Shown here one piece after another: positions 7,382 to 15,574 of a stretch of 64,000 bases of DNA (positions are counted from its first letter, which is position 1; every line of letters begins with the position of its first letter). Position numbers and translations under genes: made by a program. The stretch comes from a virus. The stretch lies in the IMG/VR virus record IMGVR_UViG_3300048834_000169, positions 1 through 64,000 of that record. One strand, written 5' to 3'. The notes beneath the pieces were generated by a model. The model was not told the DNA's origin, did not search any database, and saw only the letters and a list, made by a program, of their open reading frames with translations.

Positions 7382-7689
7382 TTAACGGACTTTCTTTGCT
7401 GTTTGCGCGGCTTTTTTTTAGCTCGCTTGAGTTCAGTTAGCCTGTAAAATATCTGGTCGGGGGGTTGCCTTAATACCTCCTCTACTTTACTGTCTAGCGG
7501 GCCAAAGGCATTCTCGGCCACTTTTGCAGCCTCGTTTATATGATAGCTACCCGGGTAGTGCCTTAAACATCTATAAGCAATGTCCCTAATTATCGTAGGA
7601 ACCCCAGGAGTAGCCGATTTATCGATAAGCGCCCTAAGGAAGGCCCTAGTCTTGAGTACAGCGTAAGATCGTTCGTCAGGCATTGTCAT
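7378..7689 (-). CDS. BPSL0761-family phage protein
   Basis: 103 residues resembling a small family common in phages and prophages (MPDERxxAVLxTRxFL at the start, then P-x-x-x-R-x-x-A and LRHYPG). The function of that family is not known. The C-terminus is Lys/Arg-rich (KKKPRKQQRK). A start at the internal Met (MPDERS) is equally possible. Its stop overlaps the aminotransferase ATG. Confidence 0.55.
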   Translation of the reverse strand: MTMPDERSYAVLKTRAFLRALIDKSATPGVPTIIRDIAYRCLRHYPGSYHINEAAKVAENAFGPLDSKVEEVLRQPPDQIFYRLTELKRAKKKPRKQQRKSVK

Positions 7690-8000
7690 TTTCGTTTATC
7701 CTCTATATGGGCGGTAAGCCAGTGGAGACAGGCGAACCACCCAGCCTTAAATCCGTCCCTGTCTGGGGTGTAACCTTCGTTATCTTGGGACGGGAAGTTT
7801 GAATATTCTTTTATGAAGGAATTATAGGACGCGGTCTTATCGGGCCATTCAATCTTGCGGGCTTCGCGAAGAGATTTTATAATTTCTAACTTCATTACAG
7901 ACCAATCTTCTTTGTCCCAACTTTCCAGTCCAATTGCCTTGCTTAAAATTTTTCCCACAACTTCATCGGCTTTCCTGTCAGCCCAATCTTGTTCGCTCAT
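7686..8000 (-). CDS. MSEQDW-family hypothetical protein (paralogue 1)
   Basis: 104 residues. It shares the start MSEQDW..KA..IV, a middle LREA.KIE.P and a C-terminal Trp/His/Ile-Glu/Lys-Arg end with the protein at 8712, so the two are paralogues. No catalytic motif. It lies in a patch of small genes (7.7-9.0 kb) with clearly fewer CTAG tetramers than the rest of the phage, suggesting acquisition. Confidence 0.6.
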   Translation of the reverse strand: MSEQDWADRKADEVVGKILSKAIGLESWDKEDWSVMKLEIIKSLREARKIEWPDKTASYNSFIKEYSNFPSQDNEGYTPDRDGFKAGWFACLHWLTAHIEDKRK

Positions 8001-8464
8001 GTTCCACTCACAATCTTTTCGCAGTTTTTAAACGTTGCTCTAAGTTTTGATAGAGCAGATAAAAAAGAAGTCGCTTGGTCATTTTTAAAAGGTTCAAAGT
8101 GACGTTTCGCAAGAATGTTAACTTCCTCTCCCGCCTTGTTGCTTTCCTGATCCTTAAACGTAAAATAATCTGTACCTGTTGCGGGCATTGAATAAAAATT
8201 CATTTCACTCAATGCTTTATTCATTTTTTCAATTGTTTCCTTTTGCAGTCTAATCACGGCAATAAGCTTTTTGATTGTGTCGGGATTTGCGGCGGCAAGG
8301 AATTCGGCGTCTGCTAAATCAAATTCTCCGTCATATCCTGTACGAAGACCTGACACCCAAGCCTCGTCACCGTCATCACTATTTAAACTCACAGTCCAAG
8401 GTCCTGGAGCCGCAGCATTAGCTTTTTCTTCAAGATCTTTTAGCAGGGATTCCAGGGTGCTCAT
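7997..8464 (-). CDS. Ead/Ea22-like protein
   Basis: 155 residues. The N-half matches the pattern of Ead/Ea22-like phage accessory proteins: a helix, then AAAPGPW, an acidic variable stretch, and DAEFLAAANPDTIKKLI. These proteins are widespread in lambdoid and other phage accessory regions; their function is unknown. It sits in the compositionally distinct patch and overlaps both neighbours by ATGA-type junctions. Confidence 0.6.
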   Translation of the reverse strand: MSTLESLLKDLEEKANAAAPGPWTVSLNSDDGDEAWVSGLRTGYDGEFDLADAEFLAAANPDTIKKLIAVIRLQKETIEKMNKALSEMNFYSMPATGTDYFTFKDQESNKAGEEVNILAKRHFEPFKNDQATSFLSALSKLRATFKNCEKIVSGT

Positions 8465-8715
8465 AATTCACCCAAAACTTCTTTACCCTTATTTTGGTAA
8501 TAATAAGGAGCACCAGCAGCTCCTCCCAAATAACATCCTAATTTATAAGCAGGAAATGCTTTTTGAATTCTAGACGGTGTGCGAAGACAATCAGCTCTCC
8601 ATGTATAATTGGGATTTGTGCTACCATTTTTATTAGCGTCAAAAAGACCAACTACAAACGCAAATAAAGACATAATAACATAAGATATAAAAACGATTTT
8701 AATGAAAATTCTCAT
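8461..8715 (-). CDS. Small membrane protein
   Basis: 84 residues from ATG at 8715, chosen because GAGGCGGAG precedes it and because it forms an ATGA overlap with the upstream gene stop. One hydrophobic segment (about residues 3-24), then a short soluble part with Cys (LGCYLGGAAG). Layout as in the small membrane proteins at 6182 and 11896. Confidence 0.55.
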   Translation of the reverse strand: MRIFIKIVFISYVIMSLFAFVVGLFDANKNGSTNPNYTWRADCLRTPSRIQKAFPAYKLGCYLGGAAGAPYYYQNKGKEVLGEL

Positions 8716-8987
8716 CTCCGCCTCGATTCTATGTAGGATTTCAGCCAATCATAGTCGACGTATAGCTTCTTTTTGTCGGTACCATCTTTTTGTCTTTCAT
8801 ACCCAACAAGAGTTCGAATCGCTTGAATGTCTGTTGGCTCGGGCAATTCAATCTTTTGTGCTTCTCGAAGGGCTTGGGCGATATCTCGAATCATGCACTC
8901 TGGCTTAGAATCAGTGCCTTTGGGGATTGTGAAATAGTTAGACACAATCTTTATAGCCTTTTTCTCAGTCCAATCTTGTTCGCTCAT
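8712..8987 (-). CDS. MSEQDW-family hypothetical protein (paralogue 2)
   Basis: 91 residues, paralogue of the protein at 7686 (same start MSEQDW, LREAQKIELP in the middle, IESRRR at the end). The variable centre differs completely. Function unknown; the conserved ends around a variable centre suggest small helical adaptor-type proteins. Confidence 0.6.
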   Translation of the reverse strand: MSEQDWTEKKAIKIVSNYFTIPKGTDSKPECMIRDIAQALREAQKIELPEPTDIQAIRTLVGYERQKDGTDKKKLYVDYDWLKSYIESRRR

Positions 8988-9000
8988 TTCATTTCACCCC

Positions 9001-9393
9001 TCATAAACCTTCTAATAGTTCCTCGTAATCCGCTGCCACTAGTATAGCCTCTCTTAGGTGCGGGAATTTTTTTACAACTTTAGCATAGGCTCTGCGGTAT
9101 GTCCACATGTGCAGCTTAGTGCTCAAGTATGTCAAGCCTGACCAGTATAGTATGCGGCTACCGTAAAACAAGTCGAAGGTCCATAACCATTTAGGGAACT
9201 GACTATACACATATCTCGGATACACTATGCTATGTAGGGAGTACCAGCCTAGCCCCGTATAGCATCTAAGAGTCCCATACTTCTCTTTTATATCCCTTAC
9301 CGGCACACGATAAAACGCTAGCTCTTCGCTCAACATTTCTCCGGCCTCAAATAGACCGTTATAGTCAAATGGCTGAGATTTATCGTCACTCAT
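9001..9393 (-). CDS. Conserved phage hypothetical protein
   Basis: 130 residues. Contains the motif KEKYGTLRCYTG, found in a small family of phage proteins of unknown function, followed by an aromatic-rich segment. CTAG frequency returns to the phage norm here, so it marks the right edge of the foreign-looking patch. It lies just downstream of the DNA polymerase gene. Confidence 0.55.
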   Translation of the reverse strand: MSDDKSQPFDYNGLFEAGEMLSEELAFYRVPVRDIKEKYGTLRCYTGLGWYSLHSIVYPRYVYSQFPKWLWTFDLFYGSRILYWSGLTYLSTKLHMWTYRRAYAKVVKKFPHLREAILVAADYEELLEGL

Positions 9394-9411
9394 GCACCCA
9401 TTTTAGCACTG

Positions 9412-11583
9412 TTATTTAGCTTGTGCAAGACTCTGGGTAGTAATAGCGGGGGTGGCCTTCAGCTTTACTCTCAACATATTAGCCACTTTATTATCTATCA
9501 TACACTGCGCTAATACCTCGGAAGCCTTTTGCGCGCCCGCTGCGGGCACTTGGAGTATGATCTCGTCATGGACATTGAGCATTATGGAAGCCCCTAGGCC
9601 TAGTTCTTTATTTTTGATAGAGAAGTCTATCATAGCCTGATTACAGACACTGGCCGCCAAACTCTGAATCTTATGGTTCTTAGCTACGTTAAGTGCGTTA
9701 CGACACTCAAGATATAGTGACTTACCGTCCTGTATTCCATCAATCTCGCCTAGTTTATCCATAATTTGAAAGCACGTCATTTTGCTAAAGTTTCGCACGC
9801 CGTACTTAGAATACAGTTTATGAATGGTCGCGTTTCGTTTACGCCTTCCTACTATGCTCTCAACATAGCCATACTTCTTCATATCTAGTTCAGACCTATC
9901 CATCCATTTCTTTAGTACCGGAAATGCTTTAAGATATTTGTCGTAGACTTCCTGAGCCTCGTCATAGTCTATGCGCATCATTTGAGAAAGCCGACCCGCG
10001 GAAGCTCCGTAAGGTATCGATAATGCTATGCCTTTTATCCACTGACGCTTTTCCTTATCTACTTTACCGAGGTAATTTTCGTCCTTAGGGTTAGCAGATA
10101 CATTCTTCAATCCTAGAACGTTTACGGCAATAGAGCTGTAAAAATCTAGATTATTATTCATGGTATCAATTAGCACAGTCTCGCCACTTTCGTTAGAAAA
10201 GATGTGTGGCTCTAGGCTACTATAATCGATAGCAACAAAAGCGTTACCGTCATCGGGAATAAATCCTGCCTTAATTCTAGTGTCTTCTCTTGGAAGCGTC
10301 TGTAGATTTATGGAATCGCCGCCACAACTGTAACGGCCTGATGTTGTGCCTACCTGGTTAAAGCTTGGATATATTCGGCTATTTATGTGGGTCTGTAAAA
10401 TAGGCTCAACGTACGTAGACAAGAGCTTCTTCTCTTTAGATCTTTCCCGGAGTAGTTTTAATACTATGCTGCTATCTTCATATTGGGCGGCCAGCTCATC
10501 TAGCACGTCCTTAGATGTACTACGCTTGCCTGAGTTAGTAGTCTTATTAGAGGGTAACTTTAATATGTCGAATAGTAGATAGGCCTTGTCGTCTCCGCTA
10601 TCTAGGTTGAAAATCCTGTTAGTGCCGTGCTTATCTTTGTACCAATGCATCATGGCCTTATTGTGAATCTCGGAATTGTCTTTCCAGGGCCACAAATTAT
10701 TCAAGGCTAAAAACTTTCCAAAGTCTGATCTAGGGGTAATATTCACGCCTTTTCGTATCTTATCGCGTGAATACTCGGTCAACTTATCGTCTATTAACGC
10801 AAATATCTCAGATTCGAGGTTGGAGATCTTGTCTAACATGTCTAGCTTAAGCTTCTCAAAATAAGGTACATTAATACGTACCCCTGTGGTATTAAGCTGG
10901 TATGTGACTTCAATTAATGGATATACTTCCTCGTTCCACAGCTTAATAAGCTTAGGGTCTTTGGCAATAGCCGGCCAGAACATGTCATAAAGTCGTCTAG
11001 TGTAGATTACGTCGTAAATAGCATAGTGGCCTAAGAGCTTCCAGTCCCCGCGGTAGAAGTCCTTTTGTTTCTTAGTCCAAGACCCTCCATTGGCTATCAC
11101 TGACTGCTTAAGATCGTCTTGTGGACTGTCAGCATCTGGGTCTAGGTGCAGGACAGCTAACTTTTTTAACCCAAAAGGGCCTTCCTCATTTATAGCTGTG
11201 TGATAGATTAGGGCAGTATCGGCTAGGATGTAAGGGAGGATGTCAATCCCAAAGGTGTTTTGGATGACTTTGGCGTCAAACGTACAGTTGTGTAGTAATA
11301 ACCGTTTAGACTTCGTAAAAACGTCTATAAGCGTTGATACTAATACCTGGTAGGCTGAGTCGGTCCATGGTCTAAAAAGGCCGCTATCGGGCTTATAGAG
11401 CGTTATAGGGATATAATAGCCGGTGTCTGGCGAAGTAGCCATGGATACGCCTATTACATTGGCAAATCGCCCTACCCCATCAGACTCTGTATCTAGCGCT
11501 AATAATTCGGCGGCCATTAGCTCGTCTTTAATGGCTAAGAGGTCCGCCGTATTAGTAATCAGCTTACCGTTAATAGGGATCAT
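9412..11583 (-). CDS. polA: Family A DNA polymerase with 3'-5' exonuclease
   Basis: 723 residues, the replicative polymerase. The exonuclease motifs are all present: ExoI DTES (31-34), ExoII NCTFD (99-103), ExoIII YDVIYTRRLYD (190-200). Polymerase motifs: A, DYSSLEPH (453-460, catalytic Asp453); B, RQWIKGIALSIPYG (513-526, Lys517, Tyr525); C, HDE (672-674). No 5'-3' exonuclease domain. The residue equivalent to E. coli Phe762 is Leu521, the Leu variant known from many virioplankton polymerases. It is downstream of the primase-helicase in the same operon, as expected for the replication fork. Confidence 0.95.
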   Translation of the reverse strand: MIPINGKLITNTADLLAIKDELMAAELLALDTESDGVGRFANVIGVSMATSPDTGYYIPITLYKPDSGLFRPWTDSAYQVLVSTLIDVFTKSKRLLLHNCTFDAKVIQNTFGIDILPYILADTALIYHTAINEEGPFGLKKLAVLHLDPDADSPQDDLKQSVIANGGSWTKKQKDFYRGDWKLLGHYAIYDVIYTRRLYDMFWPAIAKDPKLIKLWNEEVYPLIEVTYQLNTTGVRINVPYFEKLKLDMLDKISNLESEIFALIDDKLTEYSRDKIRKGVNITPRSDFGKFLALNNLWPWKDNSEIHNKAMMHWYKDKHGTNRIFNLDSGDDKAYLLFDILKLPSNKTTNSGKRSTSKDVLDELAAQYEDSSIVLKLLRERSKEKKLLSTYVEPILQTHINSRIYPSFNQVGTTSGRYSCGGDSINLQTLPREDTRIKAGFIPDDGNAFVAIDYSSLEPHIFSNESGETVLIDTMNNNLDFYSSIAVNVLGLKNVSANPKDENYLGKVDKEKRQWIKGIALSIPYGASAGRLSQMMRIDYDEAQEVYDKYLKAFPVLKKWMDRSELDMKKYGYVESIVGRRKRNATIHKLYSKYGVRNFSKMTCFQIMDKLGEIDGIQDGKSLYLECRNALNVAKNHKIQSLAASVCNQAMIDFSIKNKELGLGASIMLNVHDEIILQVPAAGAQKASEVLAQCMIDNKVANMLRVKLKATPAITTQSLAQAK

Positions 11584-11585
11584 AT

Positions 11586-11888
11586 TCAGTTTAAGTTGCG
11601 CTTAGCCGGCTCGTCTTCTATATCAGAATCGTCCGGGCTGGCTAAAGATATCATTTGAATATCTGAATGTTTAATGGCCATGTGGGCTATGGGAGTTTCT
11701 TCAAGCGGCGAGAATTCGCCTAATGTCAAATACATGCTGTCGCTGTCTACTACCAGACCGACTACTTGAACTCTTCCAATAACTTCGCCCATACCATCCT
11801 GCTCTTCCATAGTGGTGACAATTCTAACGTATTGTCCTATGAACCAAGAAGCTGGCGGGAGATTAAGCTCGTAAAGAGGCTTAGTCAT
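11586..11888 (-). CDS. Small acidic hypothetical protein
   Basis: 100 residues, predicted small beta-barrel-like N-half (FIGQYVRIVT, then GEVIGRVQVVGLVV) and an acidic tail (DDSDIEDEP). It directly precedes the polymerase gene with two bases between. A replication accessory role is suggested only by position. Confidence 0.55.
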   Translation of the reverse strand: MTKPLYELNLPPASWFIGQYVRIVTTMEEQDGMGEVIGRVQVVGLVVDSDSMYLTLGEFSPLEETPIAHMAIKHSDIQMISLASPDDSDIEDEPAKRNLN

Positions 11889-11895
11889 GGCACAC

Positions 11896-12165
11896 CTATT
11901 CAGGTAATATTTCTGTTTGAGTTTCTAAGTTTACTGTGGCTCGGCTACGCGTAAACGGATTAATAAAAGATAGTGCAAGGTCGTCCTCTACAAATCCGCA
12001 TTCGGGCTGCATTGCGGGCGGCATTACAAGTTCTGCCATTTTCAGGCACCCATAAACTGATCCGCTGATTCGCCCTGCTTTATAAAGGCCCGCGCCTCCT
12101 GCGATAAGAAATAAGCCGGCTAATACGCCAGCGCTAATAATAAGGTATCTTCTAAGTTTTTGCAT
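11896..12165 (-). CDS. Small membrane protein
   Basis: 89 residues with one N-terminal hydrophobic segment (about 8-28) and a short exported part with two Cys. Good ribosome binding site (GGGGAG) before ATG. Similar in layout to the small membrane proteins at 6182 and 8461. Function unknown. Confidence 0.55.
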   Translation of the reverse strand: MQKLRRYLIISAGVLAGLFLIAGGAGLYKAGRISGSVYGCLKMAELVMPPAMQPECGFVEDDLALSFINPFTRSRATVNLETQTEILPE

Positions 12166-12185
12166 GATAATCTCCCCTCACTTTT

Positions 12186-12214
12186 ATATTACACTAGAAT
12201 AGCTTACAGAGCAA
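12186..12214 (-). promoter_or_regulatory. Candidate sigma70-type promoter
   Basis: On the minus strand, TTGCTC (12209-12214) and TAATAT (12186-12191) are 17 bases apart, just upstream of the membrane protein gene at 12165 and directly after the primase-helicase stop. It could drive 12165 and the polymerase gene separately from the helicase. The hexamers are imperfect. Confidence 0.35.
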
Positions 12215-15178
12215 CTAGAAGTTGCCCCACCCGTCTTTTTCAGTGTCCTTTGTCTCTAAGATCTCTAAGTCTGCTTCTTCCTCGGAGCTAAGCGAGCGAA
12301 TGTTACCAGTCATGCCATCCCAGCCAAGCCCCACAGAAAACTCTTTACCCATGCGCGTCTTTAAGGCTGCAATGCGAAGATACTTATCTTGATCGCCTTT
12401 ATTATAGCCAGGCCTCCACAGGCCAAACAGTACCGTAGCGGATTCCTCAATAGCGGAAGATCCTTTAGCAATTCGGCTATCTGTAAGAGGTGTAGCAGGG
12501 CCGCCCTTAGACCTTGCAATCTGAGCTAAGCTAATAATAAGCGTTTCAGTCTCGTTAGCTAAGTCCGATAGTTTGGGGGCGATATAAGCTAGATTAGCCG
12601 TCTCATCGGAATAGGGCCCTCGAATTCGATTAATGAAATCGTACACTACGAGTTTAAGATCGGAGCCGTGTTGGTCCTTCATGGCCAGTAGATTTTCTCT
12701 AAGCTCACCAATCTCTACTCCAGACCTAAAGTCGAAGAATACGTTCTTGTACTCTTCCATGATCTTTTGCTGGATTTCTTTGATGCGCTTCTGATCTTTG
12801 TTCTTAAAGATATCGTAGAGCCTCTTATCAGTTAGTCCGCTTACTTTCTGGGCCAGCTTTTGGTAGATTAGTGGGGCCCCCATATCCATGCTGCCCATGA
12901 CTGCCTTTAGACCAGCTTTACTGGCGTTGTTTAAAATATTTAGAATAGTGCTAGTATTATGTGTGACTGTAAAGTCTGTGCCCAGCACAAATCGTTTATT
13001 ACCGTCAATCTCAAACCCAAAATACTCTCCAAAACCTATATTCTCTAGTGAGATTTTAGTGCAGTCTTGATATCTCTGTTTAATCTGAGCTACGGCCCTT
13101 TTTCTTGCAAGCTTATTCGGTATAAGATCTAATCTGTCCCCAGTTAGATAAGCCCTATAAGCAACTGCATCCCCTTCGTAGAGTTTTCCTTTAGTAAAAG
13201 ATCTGTAATGCTTTAATTCTCTCTTATAGGTACACTTATACCCTACGGAGCGACATAGCCACTGAAATTGCTGCATAAGTCGCTCATCCGAGGATGTGAA
13301 TTCAAAAGTATTTTTATTGGGATCGTAGTGCCCGTCAGAGTCTAATAAGCCTGCGATTAAATCTAACCTCTGCGCCTTAGATCCCGTTAGATATATCCTA
13401 TGGACGTGCTTATCATTTACAAGCTCCAGTTCTCTAAGCGTATTAACGAATTCGTTTTTATTCCCGTAAAAATATACGGATACTCCATTCTCCGACTCGC
13501 GCGCAGCGTTAAACTTATAACCCTTAGCTGTGGCGTAGTTTTTAATATACTCCAAAACTTCCACGTCTTTCGCATGCATACTCACTTGAGGTTTTGATTT
13601 GCTGCCGTTGCCTAGCCAGTATCCCATAAGATAAGCAGGAATGGGTTGCGATTTTTCTTCGAATTCAACAGCCGCCTTGTATCCTTTAAAGCACTCTTTG
13701 AATTTACCGCTTGCATTTAGGTACTCTTTAACTGAAATATCTACTACTCTATTAGCGATATAAGTCTTAGTGGCCTTGTGTTGCTGATCATTAGTACACT
13801 TTAAGGACAAAATGTGAGACTCGTTTACTATGTAGTCTGCTCCATCTTCTTGGCTCACTTTATATAACGTTTCAGAACCTCTTGCTAGCGACAATACGGT
13901 ACGAGGAGTAGAATCGTCTCCCATAAGCAAGTCGCCTACTTTAACGTCTTCGACTACCTTAGTACTACCGTCGTACATTAGTACTAAGGTCCCCTTACCT
14001 AGACATTTGCCTGAGCCACTCGAACCCGCTATAACTACGTGACTGTGGGTCTGTAGTCTAATACTATCATCAATAGTATCTATTCCAGTCTTAATAGTAT
14101 TTTTATCGATGTTAGTGGCGTAGTTAGAGAAGATGTCTGACACTGAGTCAATCGTTACAAACTCTTTCTTAGCCTTACCGCTACACTTGCCACCGGTAGG
14201 GCAAATAGCCTTTAACCAGTCATGATCTGCGCAAGAGTACGTGGCACCTTTCCAGTGAGGGCCGTACAGCACTTCTATAATATTGTTCCAGATCTCAGTC
14301 TTATCGAACGGCGTTTGGTTATAACGCCTACCTTGAAGTTCGGCTGCACCCTTCAGGATTCTATAATTAACTTCTTTTGGCACGCCTTTAGATTTGTAAT
14401 GTGCGCCTAAAGCCATTAGCGCGTTATTGCGATTACCAGATGGGAAGTCCCCATTTAGGATGCGATACTTACAGGAGGGCATGCCGCGTTCTTTTTTAGA
14501 GTAATCGATGTCACCAACCTCGGCGATGGGCGTAACTTCTGGGGCGCTATTAGCGAGCGCTAGAATGGCCTGAGGAAGCTCTACGCCGTCTACGGCAGGA
14601 GAGGCTGCGTTATCCAAGTTCTTAGCCAGCTCCTTAATCTGGTCCATATTAAACTCGCTTAACTGTTCGATGCTAATAGGGAGTTTGTACAGCCCAGTGG
14701 CGGGGTGCTTAGTATAAGGGACGCGAAATACCCTAGACGCATTATAGATCTTAGTGTCCAGCGTATTTAGTCCAGTGGCTAAGTTCTGGGCTACATTTTT
14801 TAATTGAGTGGGCGTAAAGGAGTGAACAGTTTCTAATTCTACACTAAAGCCTTTAGAGCCTGAATAGGATACAAGCATCTGGTCTCTAGCGACGCCTAAG
14901 CTAATTAGTCTAGATACCAGCTCTACTGTGTCCTTTCTAGCTTGCTCTGTGTCGTCCTTACTATCAAAGTCGAACACTAAGCTAGGAGTGACTACATCGA
15001 CTATACCGGCTACGGTCTTAGTCTTCTGAAACTCGTTAAACTGATTCTCTGAGTAGCGATAGACACTTCTATAGTAATCGCTATTATAATCCTTAATGAA
15101 CTTAGAGATCTCATTAGGGGGGATAAGTTTACCGTAATCTGAAAGTCCTTTAGTAAGTCGTACGTAATTCACTTGCAC
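12215..15178 (-). CDS. AEP primase-helicase fusion containing an intein
   Basis: 987 residues as encoded, about 637 after intein removal. Residues 60-170 look like an archaeo-eukaryotic primase/PrimPol core: LVFDFDSKDD (67-76) with the metal-binding Asp pair, SYSGSKGFSVEL (104-115), then SRVFRVPYTKHP (148-159). A Cys-rich region (about 316-332, CADHD and CPTGGKC) may bind zinc. The C-terminal part is a DnaB/RecA-like helicase: Walker A GSSGSGK-TS, Walker B KLVVYDF, then ISLAQIARSKG. The intein splits Walker A. The product should prime and unwind the fork, doing the job of T7 gp4 with a different primase fold. Confidence 0.85.
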   Translation of the reverse strand: MQVNYVRLTKGLSDYGKLIPPNEISKFIKDYNSDYYRSVYRYSENQFNEFQKTKTVAGIVDVVTPSLVFDFDSKDDTEQARKDTVELVSRLISLGVARDQMLVSYSGSKGFSVELETVHSFTPTQLKNVAQNLATGLNTLDTKIYNASRVFRVPYTKHPATGLYKLPISIEQLSEFNMDQIKELAKNLDNAASPAVDGVELPQAILALANSAPEVTPIAEVGDIDYSKKERGMPSCKYRILNGDFPSGNRNNALMALGAHYKSKGVPKEVNYRILKGAAELQGRRYNQTPFDKTEIWNNIIEVLYGPHWKGATYSCADHDWLKAICPTGGKCSGKAKKEFVTIDSVSDIFSNYATNIDKNTIKTGIDTIDDSIRLQTHSHVVIAGSSGSGKCLGKGTLVLMYDGSTKVVEDVKVGDLLMGDDSTPRTVLSLARGSETLYKVSQEDGADYIVNESHILSLKCTNDQQHKATKTYIANRVVDISVKEYLNASGKFKECFKGYKAAVEFEEKSQPIPAYLMGYWLGNGSKSKPQVSMHAKDVEVLEYIKNYATAKGYKFNAARESENGVSVYFYGNKNEFVNTLRELELVNDKHVHRIYLTGSKAQRLDLIAGLLDSDGHYDPNKNTFEFTSSDERLMQQFQWLCRSVGYKCTYKRELKHYRSFTKGKLYEGDAVAYRAYLTGDRLDLIPNKLARKRAVAQIKQRYQDCTKISLENIGFGEYFGFEIDGNKRFVLGTDFTVTHNTSTILNILNNASKAGLKAVMGSMDMGAPLIYQKLAQKVSGLTDKRLYDIFKNKDQKRIKEIQQKIMEEYKNVFFDFRSGVEIGELRENLLAMKDQHGSDLKLVVYDFINRIRGPYSDETANLAYIAPKLSDLANETETLIISLAQIARSKGGPATPLTDSRIAKGSSAIEESATVLFGLWRPGYNKGDQDKYLRIAALKTRMGKEFSVGLGWDGMTGNIRSLSSEEEADLEILETKDTEKDGWGNF
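12956..14005 (-). mobile_element. Intein with LAGLIDADG homing endonuclease
   Basis: 350 residues inserted in the Walker A motif of the helicase, between GSSGSGK and TSTIL. It starts with Cys (CLGKGTLV) and ends FTVTHN with Thr as +1 residue. The splicing blocks are visible: A block at the start, B block NESHILSL, F/G blocks at the end. The centre carries two LAGLIDADG helices, YLMGYWLGNG (516-525) and DLIAGLLDSDGHY (606-618). The endonuclease therefore looks intact. Insertion in a P-loop makes the helicase inactive until splicing. Confidence 0.9.
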
Positions 15179-15213
15179 AGTCCGCTCCTATATGTAAAGT
15201 TAGTGCCTTAAGT

Positions 15214-15546
15214 TTACTTAGCTCTCTTAATAATGTTTCGATCTGCAAAGGCTTCTTCGAACGAAATCTTAGAGTACTCGTCTGAGGTAATAAGTTGCCC
15301 CTTATACCAGCTTCGGCTAATCTTCCTTGTAGGATTAAGATTCAATCTAAAGGGATTAGATAGGCGAAGTTTAAAGTTTGAGGCGTATGAATGAATCACC
15401 CGCTTAGGAGGCATCAATACCGGCATATCTAACACTTCTTTGGGAATGTTATCTGGATTTGAGAAATCTACGTTAGCTAGATCTATTGCAGGCGCCTCTA
15501 AGCTAGGCTCCACAACTTCGGGCGCGCTTGTTTTATCATCAGTCAT
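15214..15546 (-). CDS. Hypothetical protein upstream of the primase-helicase
   Basis: 110 residues: an acidic, Pro/Glu/Ala-rich N-half and a basic C-half (NLNPTRKISRSWYKG). No recognised domain. Good ribosome binding site (AAAGGAG). Position suggests a replication accessory such as a loader or adaptor, but the sequence does not show it. Confidence 0.55.
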   Translation of the reverse strand: MTDDKTSAPEVVEPSLEAPAIDLANVDFSNPDNIPKEVLDMPVLMPPKRVIHSYASNFKLRLSNPFRLNLNPTRKISRSWYKGQLITSDEYSKISFEEAFADRNIIKRAK

Positions 15547-15574
15547 ATTATCTCCTTTGTTTAGTGCGGTATAC

